Assembly: GCA_022316685.1 (NCBI GenBank)
Contig: JAKJHU010000053.1
Span: forward strand, 2,349,636-2,413,635
From: Progne subis subis
Lineage: Eukaryota > Chordata > Aves > Passeriformes > Hirundinidae
Reading direction: 5' to 3'
DNA length: 64,000 bases
Positions 52,301 to 64,000 of the stretch are shown here, piece after piece. Made by a program: the position numbers and the translations under genes. Below the pieces are notes generated by a model. It was not told the DNA's origin and made no database searches. It saw only the letters and a list, made by a program, of their open reading frames with translations. Numbering within the stretch: the stretch's first letter is position 1; each line of letters opens with the position of its first letter.

Positions 52301-55300
52301 CAGATATTTTTTCACCACGAGAATTGTCTAGTAGTGAATTTCTGCTGCTACAGAAAGAAGCATCGAATGCCTAAAGCAGAATTTCACTTGTTTGGATTGT
52401 TTACTAGAGAGATTTAATTGACACACCAGCAGGTTATTTTGCTGATCTCCCTGCCTGTACTCCTTTTCTGCTCACAGATGAATCAATGATGTTGAAATCT
52501 TGTTACCTGCCTCTGTGGCTTCAAAACATCTGACTGTGCAAATTACTATTTTTATCCTTTTTCATTTGGTAGGCTAGCTGTGTTATGCCCAAAAATGTCA
52601 CAAGGAGATATTATTTCCTCTTTCAGCAATTCAGTACACCTCATAATTAAGAAATATTTATTAATATTCTTGTACCTGTCAAGCCATTAACCCCACACAA
52701 CACCAATGAAATTACATCTCCCTGGAACCCTGCTAAGATAATGTAGGATCAAGATTAAAACCCCTTGCAGCTGATCTTAAGGCTTCTTTTTATGGTGGTC
52801 ACTCTTCACTTTGGGGGCAAACTGCCATGAGGAACATTACCTGTAAGAGTAAGCAAACTACCTGAATGACTGGGAAAATGCCAGGGATATTTTGGGCTCG
52901 TGCCTAAATTTGCTCCAGCTCTGGAGTTACCCAGAGGTGTCTGGCAGCAGCACGTCAGGGGGAGACATTGCTGCCCTGGGTAACACATGCCCTCTCCTGG
53001 CAAATCCAAGCAACATTCTGTCTCCTCCTGAACCTCCTGTGGGATAAAATGCTTTTCAGCGCTCAAAATGGCGCAAGTCTGTTTGAATCCAACTATGAAT
53101 TCTGGTAAATACCCAGGAGCAGTACCTTTGGCTTGAGGCAGGATGTAATGCACTGGCAGAACAACCGGTGTTGGGACTAAGCAGAAAGGAGTGCCTTTGA
53201 GCTTTCTAAGATTTCTCTCAAGATTAAAGCAGGCACTTTAGCAGAGATAGAAGAAAAGATTTCTTAAGAAATCTGAAAGTGCAAAGGAAATGGTAAAATA
53301 TGAAACACACCTTCCAAGTGTAGCAGGAAAAATTATTTATTTCTCTACTGGTTTAACTGCTTTGCAATATTTTAAGACTATACTTTCTTCCTTCAGGTGC
53401 AGGAGCTCTAAAGACACAACTTCTACCTACCACAGTTCCTTGAGAGATCTCACACAACCTCAAGCATAGTGCAGTCCCTCCTATTTCCCTTCTCCTGCAT
53501 CCCTTCTGCACTGTCCCAAGGCCACTGCCCATGTTTGCACATCTCCCCATAGGGAATTACAGCAAGTAAACATAAATGAGAAATGAATCCCATTTGAAAG
53601 CAGAGGGACGTGTTGCTCTGGGTTCGGCACACAAGAACTGGTTCCTGGCAGACACTGGACACTCAGCTCACAGTGAGTGCCACTGCCAACAACAGGAACG
53701 CTTCCCTAGGTGCATCTCAAGTATTGCAGCTTTTTCCAACCAGCACAATTCTTGTTCTCTGTTTGGTCTTTCCTCCCTTTACTTTCCACAGAGAACCAGA
53801 ACTAACTCAATAGCATTTCAGTTGAAGAGTTCTTGTTCCAGACTGTTCTCTGGTTTTATACCACCCACCCATTTACCCAAATCACTGGGGGAATTACAAT
53901 CCTTTCCCCAGCTTACTTTCCCCAAGGAAAAATGAAAATACCAAAATGCTTCTTGCCTTACCTGTCCCCCATTGGTGCGGAGCCCTGTGGCTAAATGCTC
54001 ATCAGAGCCAAAAGCCTGGGTATGATTGAACTTTAAAAAATCTGAACACAAACTGGTTTGATTTACAGACCCAGAAGATCAAGTCAATCACAAAAGAGTA
54101 AAGTAAAATTAATTAGCCATTCAGAGCTGTCTTTAAAATGTGTCACCTGGCCTGAAAAATATAAAAAATGAGTATTAAATAGATTGCATAATTGCTTCTG
54201 CTGGGCAAAATGGCTTCAAATTCCACCTTCATAGTTGTCATGTATCCAGAACATCTCTCAATCCATCCAGGCAAGGCAAAATCTAAGAAATTTTCCCCCC
54301 TATACCACTCCACTGAGTTCTGTGGACTTGGACAAGCACTGAATATAGAACACACCAAGAACACCAGCCTGATGGTACCTCTGTAACTGGACTGAGTCTC
54401 TCTGGCATCTGTTTGGGAGGCACAGCATAAGGCAAGTTATCATCAGTTCAAACCTCATAAAAGAGATGGTGCAGATGCACTTCAGAGCAGATATTGCAGA
54501 CTTTATTTTCCATTTGAGAACTTTGCATCTTTTAGGTAATGCACATACATAAATACAGAACATTAGCATAACAGCTTAAAAGATGCAGTCTGGGGGTATT
54601 TTAAGCTTCATAAGAGTTCGCAGTTTTATGACAGCATTAAAATGCTCTTAGACTCAGCTGCAGGTTAACACACAGTGCCCCATTTTCATTTCTGTGATAG
54701 CTGGATATTAAATTCACGTGGCACGTGCAGCAGAAGGGAAGCAGCCAAGGATGAGTAACCACTGGCAGCCACCACGCAGAGCTGCACGCCTGGCAGGTCT
54801 CCCATCAGCGGAGTCGCTCGGGGAGGGTCGGCTGTCAGTCCTGCCACAGGTATCCAGCTCTAAGCCACCCACACAAGTCCCTACATCACAAACAACAAAA
54901 CTATATTGTCTCAGAATTCCTGTCATTCAATATTGTAATTGTATTTCTGTGGCTTAGATTGTGGTAGCTGGGAATGAAGCAAGCAGGAAGTGAAGGCTAA
55001 TTGTGAAAGGTTGAACTCCCTTTTACACCAAGATAATTTTGTTATGAATAAGGGACCTAGAAAAGAAGGATAGCTATTGATGAGCCAGTGACAATAAAAA
55101 CTTCATCAATTCCTGAGGTTATTTAGTTTGTCAGTACTGAAAGATTTGAAAGCTTCTAATTTAGTTCTTCACAAAAGAAGCTCCCTGCTGTTAACAATTT
55201 CACAAAGAATTTTCAGCATTCAACTTCGAATCGGAATCAGTACTGTAGCCTAACACTTCTCTCTTAGGTACTAAGTCAAAGCTCAAATTCTGGGCAGAAA

Positions 55301-58300
55301 GTATTACCAGCTATTTACAGTTTAGGCAATTTCTTTGTATAGACAGTAAACTGACCCACATATCTCAAGCCAGCAACTGAAGTCCGATTACAGAAATATC
55401 TTAAATATTAGTTTATATACTCAGTGGATTTCTGCTCCAAACAGTATCTACATCAATCTAAATAAAGTATACAGTACACAGATATTATTTTAGGTGCCTT
55501 TTGCTTCTGTTTTAGTAGGTGTAATGAGAATAGTGGTCACAATGATATTTAAACAGGAGAAAGTACAGCTTGGTTTCTCCAGTGACACCGAGTGCAATCA
55601 ATCCGCTAACACCTGACACCCGGTAAGCTCACAGTATCCATAAAAAGTATTATTATGTGTAAGTGTTAGAAACATCCATATTCTTGGCTCCTTTTTCTCC
55701 TGTAAAGCAGGAGAGTGGAATCACTCTCCTGAGACTCATAAACAGATTTTGATTTCATCCAGGAAAACTTTCATCTTTCTCTTTGCAACAAATAAAGTTT
55801 CCCCACCTCAACTTCTTTGCAGCTTCAATAAACCAATATGATCCATGGCTTTGTGGATAGTGTAGCAAGTTCACATCGCAAGACACAGAACACCCCAACC
55901 CCACAGCAAATACGATTTTCTGAGACCTGTTTACAGCTTGTAAGACAAAAGAAATTAAGATACATTTATAGTAAACAAGCATAGCCTTTCCTTCTTTCTT
56001 ATGGGTTTCTTAAAGGATACTTTACTTCCCTCCATACATCCTAACCTTATGCCTAATAGTAGTTTCCCAAGCCCTGACTCAAAGAGAATAACTTCTGCTG
56101 GCCAAAGAAATCAGCCCTGCCTATGGTCTGGGAGCTTTGCCAAGGAAAAACAAGCTCCATGGTAAAGGTCATTAGGAATGAGAGAGATTCTTTACGCTGT
56201 GCTGAGTACAGACACTAATCCACTTCTTTTGGAAGGAAGTGTGCAGGTAGGGGATGAGCAAACAGGAGTTCCAGACCCTTCCACTCCTGCTTTTCTAAGT
56301 ATAATGAGGAAGCCATCCATTTTGACCTGCTTTCCTTTTGGTTTTGATGTCATGCACTACAAACCCTAGCATTATGCTTACTAGGACAAATCTATTGTCC
56401 TGTGCTAGAAATCCTCTCTAATAGTGTGGGGGATGCTGGCAGTAAGGGCAGGAAGTCAGTTGGCTGCTGTTATCATCAATCAAGCATGAAGGTTCTGCTA
56501 TTCTGCAGCCCAAATTCTTTATCTAACTGATTAGTCATACAGGCCAACTGTATTACAGTATTGCTTCCCAACTCCCATCACAGAACTCCTCCATTTGGAG
56601 TATTAAAAACCCAGCTGATGAGGTCAGCGTTGCATGACAGAGGAAAGGGAGGAAGCACGGCAGCAGAGGACAGAGGAAGAGACGCAATCCCTTTATCCCT
56701 ACAGATCTTCATGCCAAAAGGAAGTGAGTGAAAGCTTGAAAATCAATTCGAAAGTAAATAAAGCACAAGAGGCCAGCAAGGCAAGCACCAGAAAGCTATT
56801 TTAAGCTTCAGAGAGAATTAAACATTCAAAGAAATTAAGCATAGCAAGGAAACAATCATACTGGAGAACTAGCATTTCTTTTTCTGTTTTTTAGACAACT
56901 AAGAAAGGCATTTCAGAAGAGTATCAGTAACATAATTAAGTTGCATTTGCTTTTTGCTGTGCTCAGGGAGGTTTTCTATTTCAATAGCCCTCATAAGAGA
57001 AAGAAACGGACCCCTTAAAAAACATTCCCTTGTTATTTTCTCTTTCACATTCTGTACTGTTCCCCATAGAGACCTTATGTCAAAGGTGGCCTCTCTTGAC
57101 TTTGCAGGAAAGTAACTACTCAGCTATTTCTCCCATCCAAGAAAAAGAAAAACACCTTGCCCAAGAATCCTCTTTCAGGACTGTAATCTATTTCACTTTT
57201 CTCAAACACCCCTACACATGTCCACACCCCTGTTTGCCAGGAAAGCATTAATTCAGGGATTTGACATGAAGCTATCATATTTTAGCCCCAAATCACTCTT
57301 TTTTCTGCTTCTTTGACCTACACAAACCTACTTTATATGCTCATGCAGTTTCTCCTGCATTTTTCTTTTTCTGCTGGAAGTCACACTTGGTTACAAAAAC
57401 CTTTGCACGTAACTAATTCCAATTATATCACAGCCAACTACTTAATCTAAAAGGATAAGCATTTAGCATAATGATCTCCACACTGTACATCAGAAAACCA
57501 CTAAAATAAGATGCTTTACCCATAAATGTCTACCTTTGGATGAATGTCTTTCACCTTACAGTTTTGCAAAGCAAAATTTTTTTTATTGAGAAAATTGTCT
57601 TAAAAGCTGAGTTACCAATGCAGAGATGTCCCCATGTTTCCCATTTTTTCCAGCACCCAGCACCACTCTCCTGTTTTAGAGTTTCACAGACTCTGGAAGT
57701 CCATGTCACTGGTCCATAAACAGCTGTACCCTAAGTGACTCTTACACAGCTTCTGTCTTCAGCGCAGCATAGAGAGAGCCAGATATTATACACTACACCA
57801 AGTCTCTCTTCTGCTGTTTAAAATATTCCATTCTCACCATACCTGCTGGTTTCAATATTCAGAAGTTAAAGCACTGCTGAGCAGGCACCCAGTGGGATTT
57901 CAGAGCAGAATGTAAAGAGGAATTACTTGGAAAAAAAAAAATCCTGCAATGATGGAGTCCTGCAGATACAAAGAAGTGCTCCATTTGCAAAGCCCTCTCC
58001 CACCAAATGCTGGGGATATGAGAGAAACAAGAAAAAACACAGATATGCCTGCCCTGCCATGCTCATCAGATGAACCTACAAAACACACCTTCACAGAGTT
58101 GCCTGCAGTATGTGCCAGATAAATAAAAAGTAATCTAAGTACAACCACAATGCAAGACAAAACAAGGAGGCTGTGTATGTGGATATTCTCTAGCAGATTG
58201 CTCTGCTGTCCTCTATCAGACACTGATACGTAGAAAAACAACTGCGAAACAGAAAGAGGAATATTTTGTATTTTATATTCTTTCTAACAGAAGCTGACTT

Positions 58301-58761
58301 TTAAAAATTTAGTATGCATCCACAGAGACTTAACCACAGCTAGATTCTTCTCTAGTGAGTTTCCTGGGAAAGGACTGACTTAATTTTCCTCATTTGTACT
58401 GTGCCAAGCACAGTATGGTCTTAGTCCCAATTGGGGCCTGCAGGCACTGTCACAACAGTCACCAAACAAGCAGGGTGATGTGCTTAATGCAAAATTCCTC
58501 GGTTTTAGTAGGCAGCTTGAAAGATGTGAGGATAAAGTACCACACTAGTGGTAAACATGCCTTGATTGTACTTTTAAAATAAAGCTGCTTACTCCTGGTT
58601 TTTATTGCTTATTCCTTGATTCTCTCTCTTGCCTCTGTTACTACCTCTACCTGGGGAGATAGTTTACATTTATTGTTTGTTCCAAGAGATGCTTAGCTTT
58701 CCCTAAGAACAGCATTAAAGGAGAACTACGTACAGCAGTGGGACAAAGGGTTAAATGACAT

Positions 58762-58762
58762 C

Positions 58763-58798
<36 letters not shown>
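58762..58798. repeat. T-rich tract
   Basis: About 37 bases of T interrupted by three C. Confidence 0.9.
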
Positions 58799-59492
58799 GC
58801 CACCATTGCTGAATAAAGAGGCTGAAACATTTATTTTTCAGCCACTAATAACAGGGTAAGTGTCAGACATAACTCAAAAAAGTTCTACTAGAGCTCTGCA
58901 GCTTAAATGTTAAATTTATTCATATTTGATTCCACCCTCAGAAAGCCAGTTCTCTTCTTTCATTGTTTATATTAGATATAGTGAGTCATGGAAATAAAGT
59001 GACATGAAACCACATTTACACTAAAGAAATCATCCCACATCTTTTCAGATTCTCTTTTCTGCTATTTCCGTACCAAGCCTCCCATTGAGTCTGTGAGATT
59101 GATTACCCAAGCAAGGGCTAAGCATTTTTTCTTGACTCCAGTTATTTAGCTGCTCACATTCTCATCTTAGCAGGCCAATTTAGAGGAAACAGATGCATTA
59201 TCCATCAGTTCCAGAATCTGAATGAGCATATACAGGACTGTCTATCTGACCTGTGCCTTACAAACAACAGAGTGACAGTAATGCTAAGCAAAGATAATGA
59301 TCTGAAAGTATCATTAGCTGCCTTTGCTGTGCGTGTGAGAGCTGTGGTACCCTAAAAGAGATGGCTCTCCCTGCACAGAACAGGGCATGGGCAATCAAAT
59401 GCCTGACTTAAGCACCTCTGACACTATGAATGCAGTCCAGCACATCCTCCTAAAACTGAACTGGTGTATTTAAGGTTGTAGGTTGGCCATAG

Positions 59493-59548
59493 ACTATCAG
59501 AAAGAACATATCCTATAAAGACTATCAGAAAGCACATATCCTCTAAGA
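59493..59548. repeat. 28-bp tandem duplication
   Basis: actatcagaaagaacata at 59493 continues to 59520 and is followed at once by a second copy, actatcagaaagcacata, to 59548, with about three differences. Confidence 0.92.
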
Positions 59549-59856
59549 GTGGACACATTCTATAGCCCTCAGCCTGCTCAATTTGCAATGGGAAGAGCCC
59601 CAACTTACACATACAGGAATGATCCTACCAACTATTACTGTGACATTTCAAGACTGAACATATTTAAGTCAGCATTGTATGCCAGCCACAGAGTGTGAAG
59701 GCTCAGTATGTGAAGATGGGGTTTTTCTCACTGTTTAGCTCCAGCTAAAAGGGTTACAGTTTATGGTTTATGACTGAGTGAAACCTGACAAAGATTCAAA
59801 CCACTCACATATGCCCAGTCTTACAAGGATGTCATAAAAGGTTTAAAGACATTGCT

Positions 59857-59905
59857 TTGAAGAAGGGTTAGACCTAATGACCTCCAAAAGTCCCTTCCAA
59901 CATAT
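59857..59905 (+). mobile_element. CR1 retroposon 3'-end fragment
   Basis: The sequence around gggttagacctaatgacctc and agtcccttccaac follows the familiar CR1 3' end of bird genomes (tagatgacct ... ggtcccttccaac). The terminal attctatg repeats are not clearly preserved, so this is an old, truncated copy with no coding capacity. Confidence 0.75.
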
Positions 59906-61766
59906 ACTACTCAGAGATTTTAAGATAAAACACACTCTGGTCTCTAAAGCCTTCAAAAAGGACCCACACCTTGAAGCTTTATTCCTCTGAATTTTCAGGA
60001 GGTCAAATGCTGACAGAAATTGGGCATTAGCAATTCCTTTGAAGTCAATGGACATTACAGCCCCTCACCCCTTCAGTAGATTTTGGTTTAGAGATCTCAG
60101 TGTGGCTACTATCACGAAGACAGAGTTTGGTGTAAAAACTCTGGTGTAACTTCTTGGACTCTCTCCCTCCCACCCCAGCCTACATTCACACACAGTCTCC
60201 AACCCACATCAGACATGCAATTCTTCCCCCTACTGATCTGCTTGCAAACACTTCCTTTTACAACTACCCAGTGGAATCAGAGCACGGAACAGGAGAGGCA
60301 CTCCTAAAGGCTGACTCCAGGTTTTAAACCACCTACAAAGCCAAGTTACTAATCATGGGATAATCTCAAAGCTATGTATCTTCATGGAAAGGAGCTGGTA
60401 CACTCCTAATTACAGCTTTAACAGGAGGCTAGGAACACTTTTACTCAGAACTAGCACAAATACTGATCTTTTTAAATGCAGCAGACAGGAAGAGCTCCCC
60501 CTGCTTTCCAATATACAGCATGTGCTGTTGTGAAGCTTTACTTTAAAGCCAGACATGTAAAGGAAAAATGAGATTAACAAGCAGTTTCAGCATTGTTAAT
60601 TCCATGCCCAGGCTGCATAAAGCTGATCATTCCAAATTAACTTACCTTTCTGCAAGAGTGACAGTGAACACAGTGCATCGTGCTGCAAGAGTCCTGCCTG
60701 TACTTTTAACTGGCAGGCCAACATATAATTAAATTAAATCTGTTTACAAGTCTCAAAGTATTTTCAAAGTATTGTTGCAATTCAGTGCTCAAATAACACA
60801 TTCTAGTTTCAATTCCACTGCCACCCTTTCATCACATTTCTGTATGGAAATTCCATCCAGAATGAATCCTGCTCCACGCTGGCCAAAGCACAATCCCCTC
60901 ACGGCTACTGCTGCCTGTAGCAACAAGGGATGGAGATCAAGACCGACAGAGAGATGGGAGATGAGTACTCAAAATAATTCCAGCATTAAGAGGCAACAAG
61001 GGATCTTCTCTCTCTCTCTGGACTCATTAGGACCGACATCACTGAGACAAAGGATATGTTGCCAACTTCTCAGACAAACTGCATCAAAGATGCTGCTGCT
61101 GTGGAAACTCCACAGGCTCTCACTTAGGGCTTGTTGATTTGCTCAGAAGAGCAATTTATGTGGAAGCGTGAGCAGGCTTGCATTTTAGGAGAAGCTGAGA
61201 ATTCTTAAAAGGTTCCCTCTTATTTCTTTGAAAACCTTTGTTCTTTACTTGTTACAGACCACCTAAAAGAACAACTTAATTCATTACTTATAATTGTTCT
61301 GTTGTGACTCAAGAAATAAAATTTGAAAATAATTCAAAGGGTTCCATTATGCAGCTGCTTCTGTCAGTATTACAGGCTAAACAGAAAAACTACTTCTTAG
61401 GTTCTTGCAGCTAAATTCTTCTGAATCACAGAGGAACAACATAATTTATATCAGATGATGCAAACTTTTATTTGTGGCACTGTTAGCGATTGCCTTCATA
61501 GCTTCATTTTTATTTCTATTCCTTAAGTTCTCTCATTTATAAAACCAGAGCACCACCCTTAGAGGTCTAGCTCATCTGTGTAAAAGCTTTACTCTGATTT
61601 CTATTGAGGCTAATTATTTTTCAAAATATGGTACTTACTATTGTCCTGAAAGAATGAATAGTAAGTAAGCCATGACACTCTGTGTGCACCAGACCGCAAA
61701 TGTAATTTGCTCCTGAGACTGCTACAAAATCAAAGTCTTCTGACCATCCTGTGAAATGGTAATGTG

Positions 61767-61820
61767 CATAGAATCCCAGAATGTGAGGACTTGGAAGGGA
61801 CCCAACAAGATCAGCAGGTT
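61767..61820 (-). mobile_element. CR1 retroposon 3'-end fragment, reverse orientation
   Basis: The plus strand reads catagaatcccagaatg, then ttggaagggacccaacaaga and tcagc. This matches the reverse complement of the CR1 3' end, where catagaatcatagaatgg is followed by ttggaagggacct and aagatcat. It is a short, diverged, 5'-truncated copy. Confidence 0.7.
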
Positions 61821-64000
61821 TGATTTACTGATTTAATAATAATGCAGCCAATGGACAAACAAAATGTTTCTGTTTGTGTTGTTTCCAGGAAAGGCAACAC
61901 AGGAAGTAATTACCAATGATCTCATTAGTCATGTTTAGCTACAGTCCTCCAGATACAGCTCGAAACAATCGTCAGAGAGAGTAAATAACCATTTTCTTTG
62001 ATCATTATGCATCAGTGAGGGAAAATCCTTTACAGCTAAATCAAGTTCTAGAACAGGTTTTCAAAGCCCTTTTTTTGAATCCATAAAGATAATGCCAAAA
62101 AACCTCCCAAACCTAAAACCAGTAAAACAACACAGTATGGATCTGGGAAAAATGTCAAGTGCTTTCTTTGTATTTTGAGTGCATAATTAATGCTATGCAG
62201 AACTTCCTCCGCAGCTGGGATAAACTGTGACATCTCTGAAGAGATAATAATGGGAAATGAGGTTTTAATAAGTCTGTTTAAGAAGTATTGTAATGAAACA
62301 AGAAAATTTAAAGGTTAAAGGTTGAACTTTACTTTTAACTCTGGTCTAAAATGAAGATGATTGCTCTTGCTGTTGATTTCACCTTCCAGGGCATGAAAGG
62401 TGAAGGCTGAACGTGTATTGCTCTTGTTTTGATTTGGCTGAAGGTTGATGCCACGGATGCACCTGCCCACAAGTGTAAGTAACACTGGGTCACTGAGCTC
62501 CCATATCAATCCATCCTCCCTCCATGGATGGGAACTGTTCTAACAGCACCTCACTGCACAATGTCCCCCGAACACTTCACTATTTCACAACCTTCCATCA
62601 GCCCTGGAGTGACTTCAGGCTTCCAAGCAGTTCTTCAATCCTCCCAAACACAACCATTTCCATTTCCATTTGCCTGTTTCAGCCCTGCACAAACAGGGGG
62701 ATTTACAGTCTGTGTCATCCTGACCAGCAGATAAAGCAACATGAAGAGGGTTTTGGTATACCACAATACAGATGTAATTTCCAGCATTAACAGTGTTAGT
62801 TATTCCACAACACTTGTGCTTGAGTGTACATTAGCTACAGCATTTTCTTGTCTGATTTGTTCTTTTCCAGTTTTATAATTTTCTATTAAAATTGGATTTT
62901 CTTTTGGACATTCATAAAGTTGTGATGTTGCAGGACAAGTGGAACAGCAGTACGTCAAATGGAGGTGAAACTCCTTTTTTAATTACCCCAGAGCAAAGTG
63001 AGTAAGCCCAACAGAGATCCCAGGAGATCTGAATGATCAGTACACTCAGTCAAGATGATCAGTTCTGCAATCTATGGGAGAGATCAGTTCATCAGTAAAA
63101 TGTGTGGCATTTCTAAGCCAAGGCAATCCTGTGAGAGCCCTTTCAACCATTTGCCTCTAAGACTGTAGAATCTCATGAAACTCATGAGGAATGAAAGTAA
63201 GGACACCTATAGAGTGTGCACATGACAACAGGAGAAAGCAGGCAATTAGCATATTAGTGCAGTGATCTCAATTACAGTTAAGTCTGCAGAGGCTATAAAG
63301 GATACTCCATCATGTCCCTAATGACTTATGGGGATAGGAAGAAGGCAGCTTGGTGAAACTCCTGAGAGGCAAGAGCTGGGATGTACTGAGGCTATACAAA
63401 AACACAAGGGAAATGGCACCCATACCTTGCTTCAAAAGCCCGCTTTCTCAGCAGAAGAGACTCCCTCTGACCTTCTTTTCTCTCTCCTCAGCACTTCTGA
63501 ATGCCCTACAGCTTTTTAATCCCTTGGGAGCCCTGTGTCACACAGCTCCCTCTACCATCCCTAAGGCAGATGGTATTCCCTTCACACACTCGTCAAAACC
63601 ATGTCAGCAGGGAAAGGCTTCTGAGGGACAAGCAGCACTTTCCAGCTTTTCTTGGAGCTAGCAACTGACTGTACAGCAAGAATATACTCTTCTCATTAAA
63701 AGAAAAACCCTGGTACTGATCTAACCGGGTTTTGCTCTGTTCCTTGGTGTATCATTATTGCTGGACACAGGCAACTATTTCAAACAGGCATAAAAACAAT
63801 TATGTGCTTGCTACGCAAGTCTCAGAAACATCTATTGCTATCATTTTTTTTTTTCCCCACACCTCAGCTTTTATTGTTACAAAGCCCCAAGTTAGAGGAA
63901 GGGAAAAAAAGAGAAAAAATCAGTAAGAGTCACTGAAAGTGTACTACAGCCACATGAAGTACCAGATTTCACTGGCAGCAGTGTCACACCTATCAAATAA

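Larger units (their letters stand above)
49328..64000 (-). other. Presumed ARVCF 5' intron or upstream sequence, distal part
   Basis: Non-coding sequence up to the right edge with two CR1-like fragments, a T-rich tract at 58.76 kb, a 28-bp tandem duplication at 59.49 kb and a short TC run near 61005. A small GC-richer patch at 54.7-54.85 kb has several CpGs but is too short to call a CpG island. No CpG-island promoter is present, so the main ARVCF promoter is probably beyond 64 kb or is not of the CpG-island type. Confidence 0.5.

Noticed and set aside
1..64000. Bacterial-type systems, CRISPR arrays, intact endogenous retroviruses, tRNA or rRNA genes
   Set aside because: No regularly spaced repeats, no long gag/pol-like frames and no recognisable structural RNA were seen. 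The window reads as intronic vertebrate DNA.

Overview
This window looks like vertebrate nuclear DNA, most likely from a bird. Three things point that way: a single split-gene coding exon with consensus splice signals in 64 kb, one CpG island in otherwise CpG-poor, AT-rich DNA, and two short fragments that look like the 3' end of CR1 retroposons (about 59.86 kb and 61.77 kb), the typical interspersed repeat of birds and other reptiles. The very low density of recognisable transposons favours a bird over a turtle, crocodilian or mammal. There are no bacterial-style genes, operons, CRISPR arrays or intact mobile elements.

The one confidently identified gene is ARVCF, an armadillo-repeat delta-catenin of the p120 family. 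Its first coding exon lies on the minus strand at 25222-25467, with the ATG at 25437. It encodes 72 residues: the acidic N-terminus, the family coiled coil and a conserved stretch ending at a phase-0 splice donor. The next coding exon was not found, so the downstream intron probably runs off the left edge (at least 25.2 kb). No 5' exon was recognised to the right, so at least 38.5 kb there is probably 5' intron. In human the neighbours are COMT (beyond the 3' end) and TANGO2 (beyond the 5' end). Neither is visible here.

From left to right: 1-11830 is AT-rich presumed intron with a few simple repeats; 11831-12690 is a CpG island with a 20-bp GC-rich minisatellite and a plausible minus-strand splice donor at 11917; 12691-25221 is presumed intron with poly-A and AT/AC repeats; 25222-25467 is the ARVCF exon; 25468-64000 is presumed 5' intron with simple repeats, small tandem duplications, a perfect AP-1 palindrome, a consensus CRE, a hairpin cluster at 43.04-43.12 kb and the CR1 fragments.

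The most interesting hypothesis is that the CpG island is an internal ARVCF promoter whose transcripts skip the coiled-coil exon. I found no undescribed multi-gene system. Almost all other open reading frames look like chance, and many rely on non-ATG starts.
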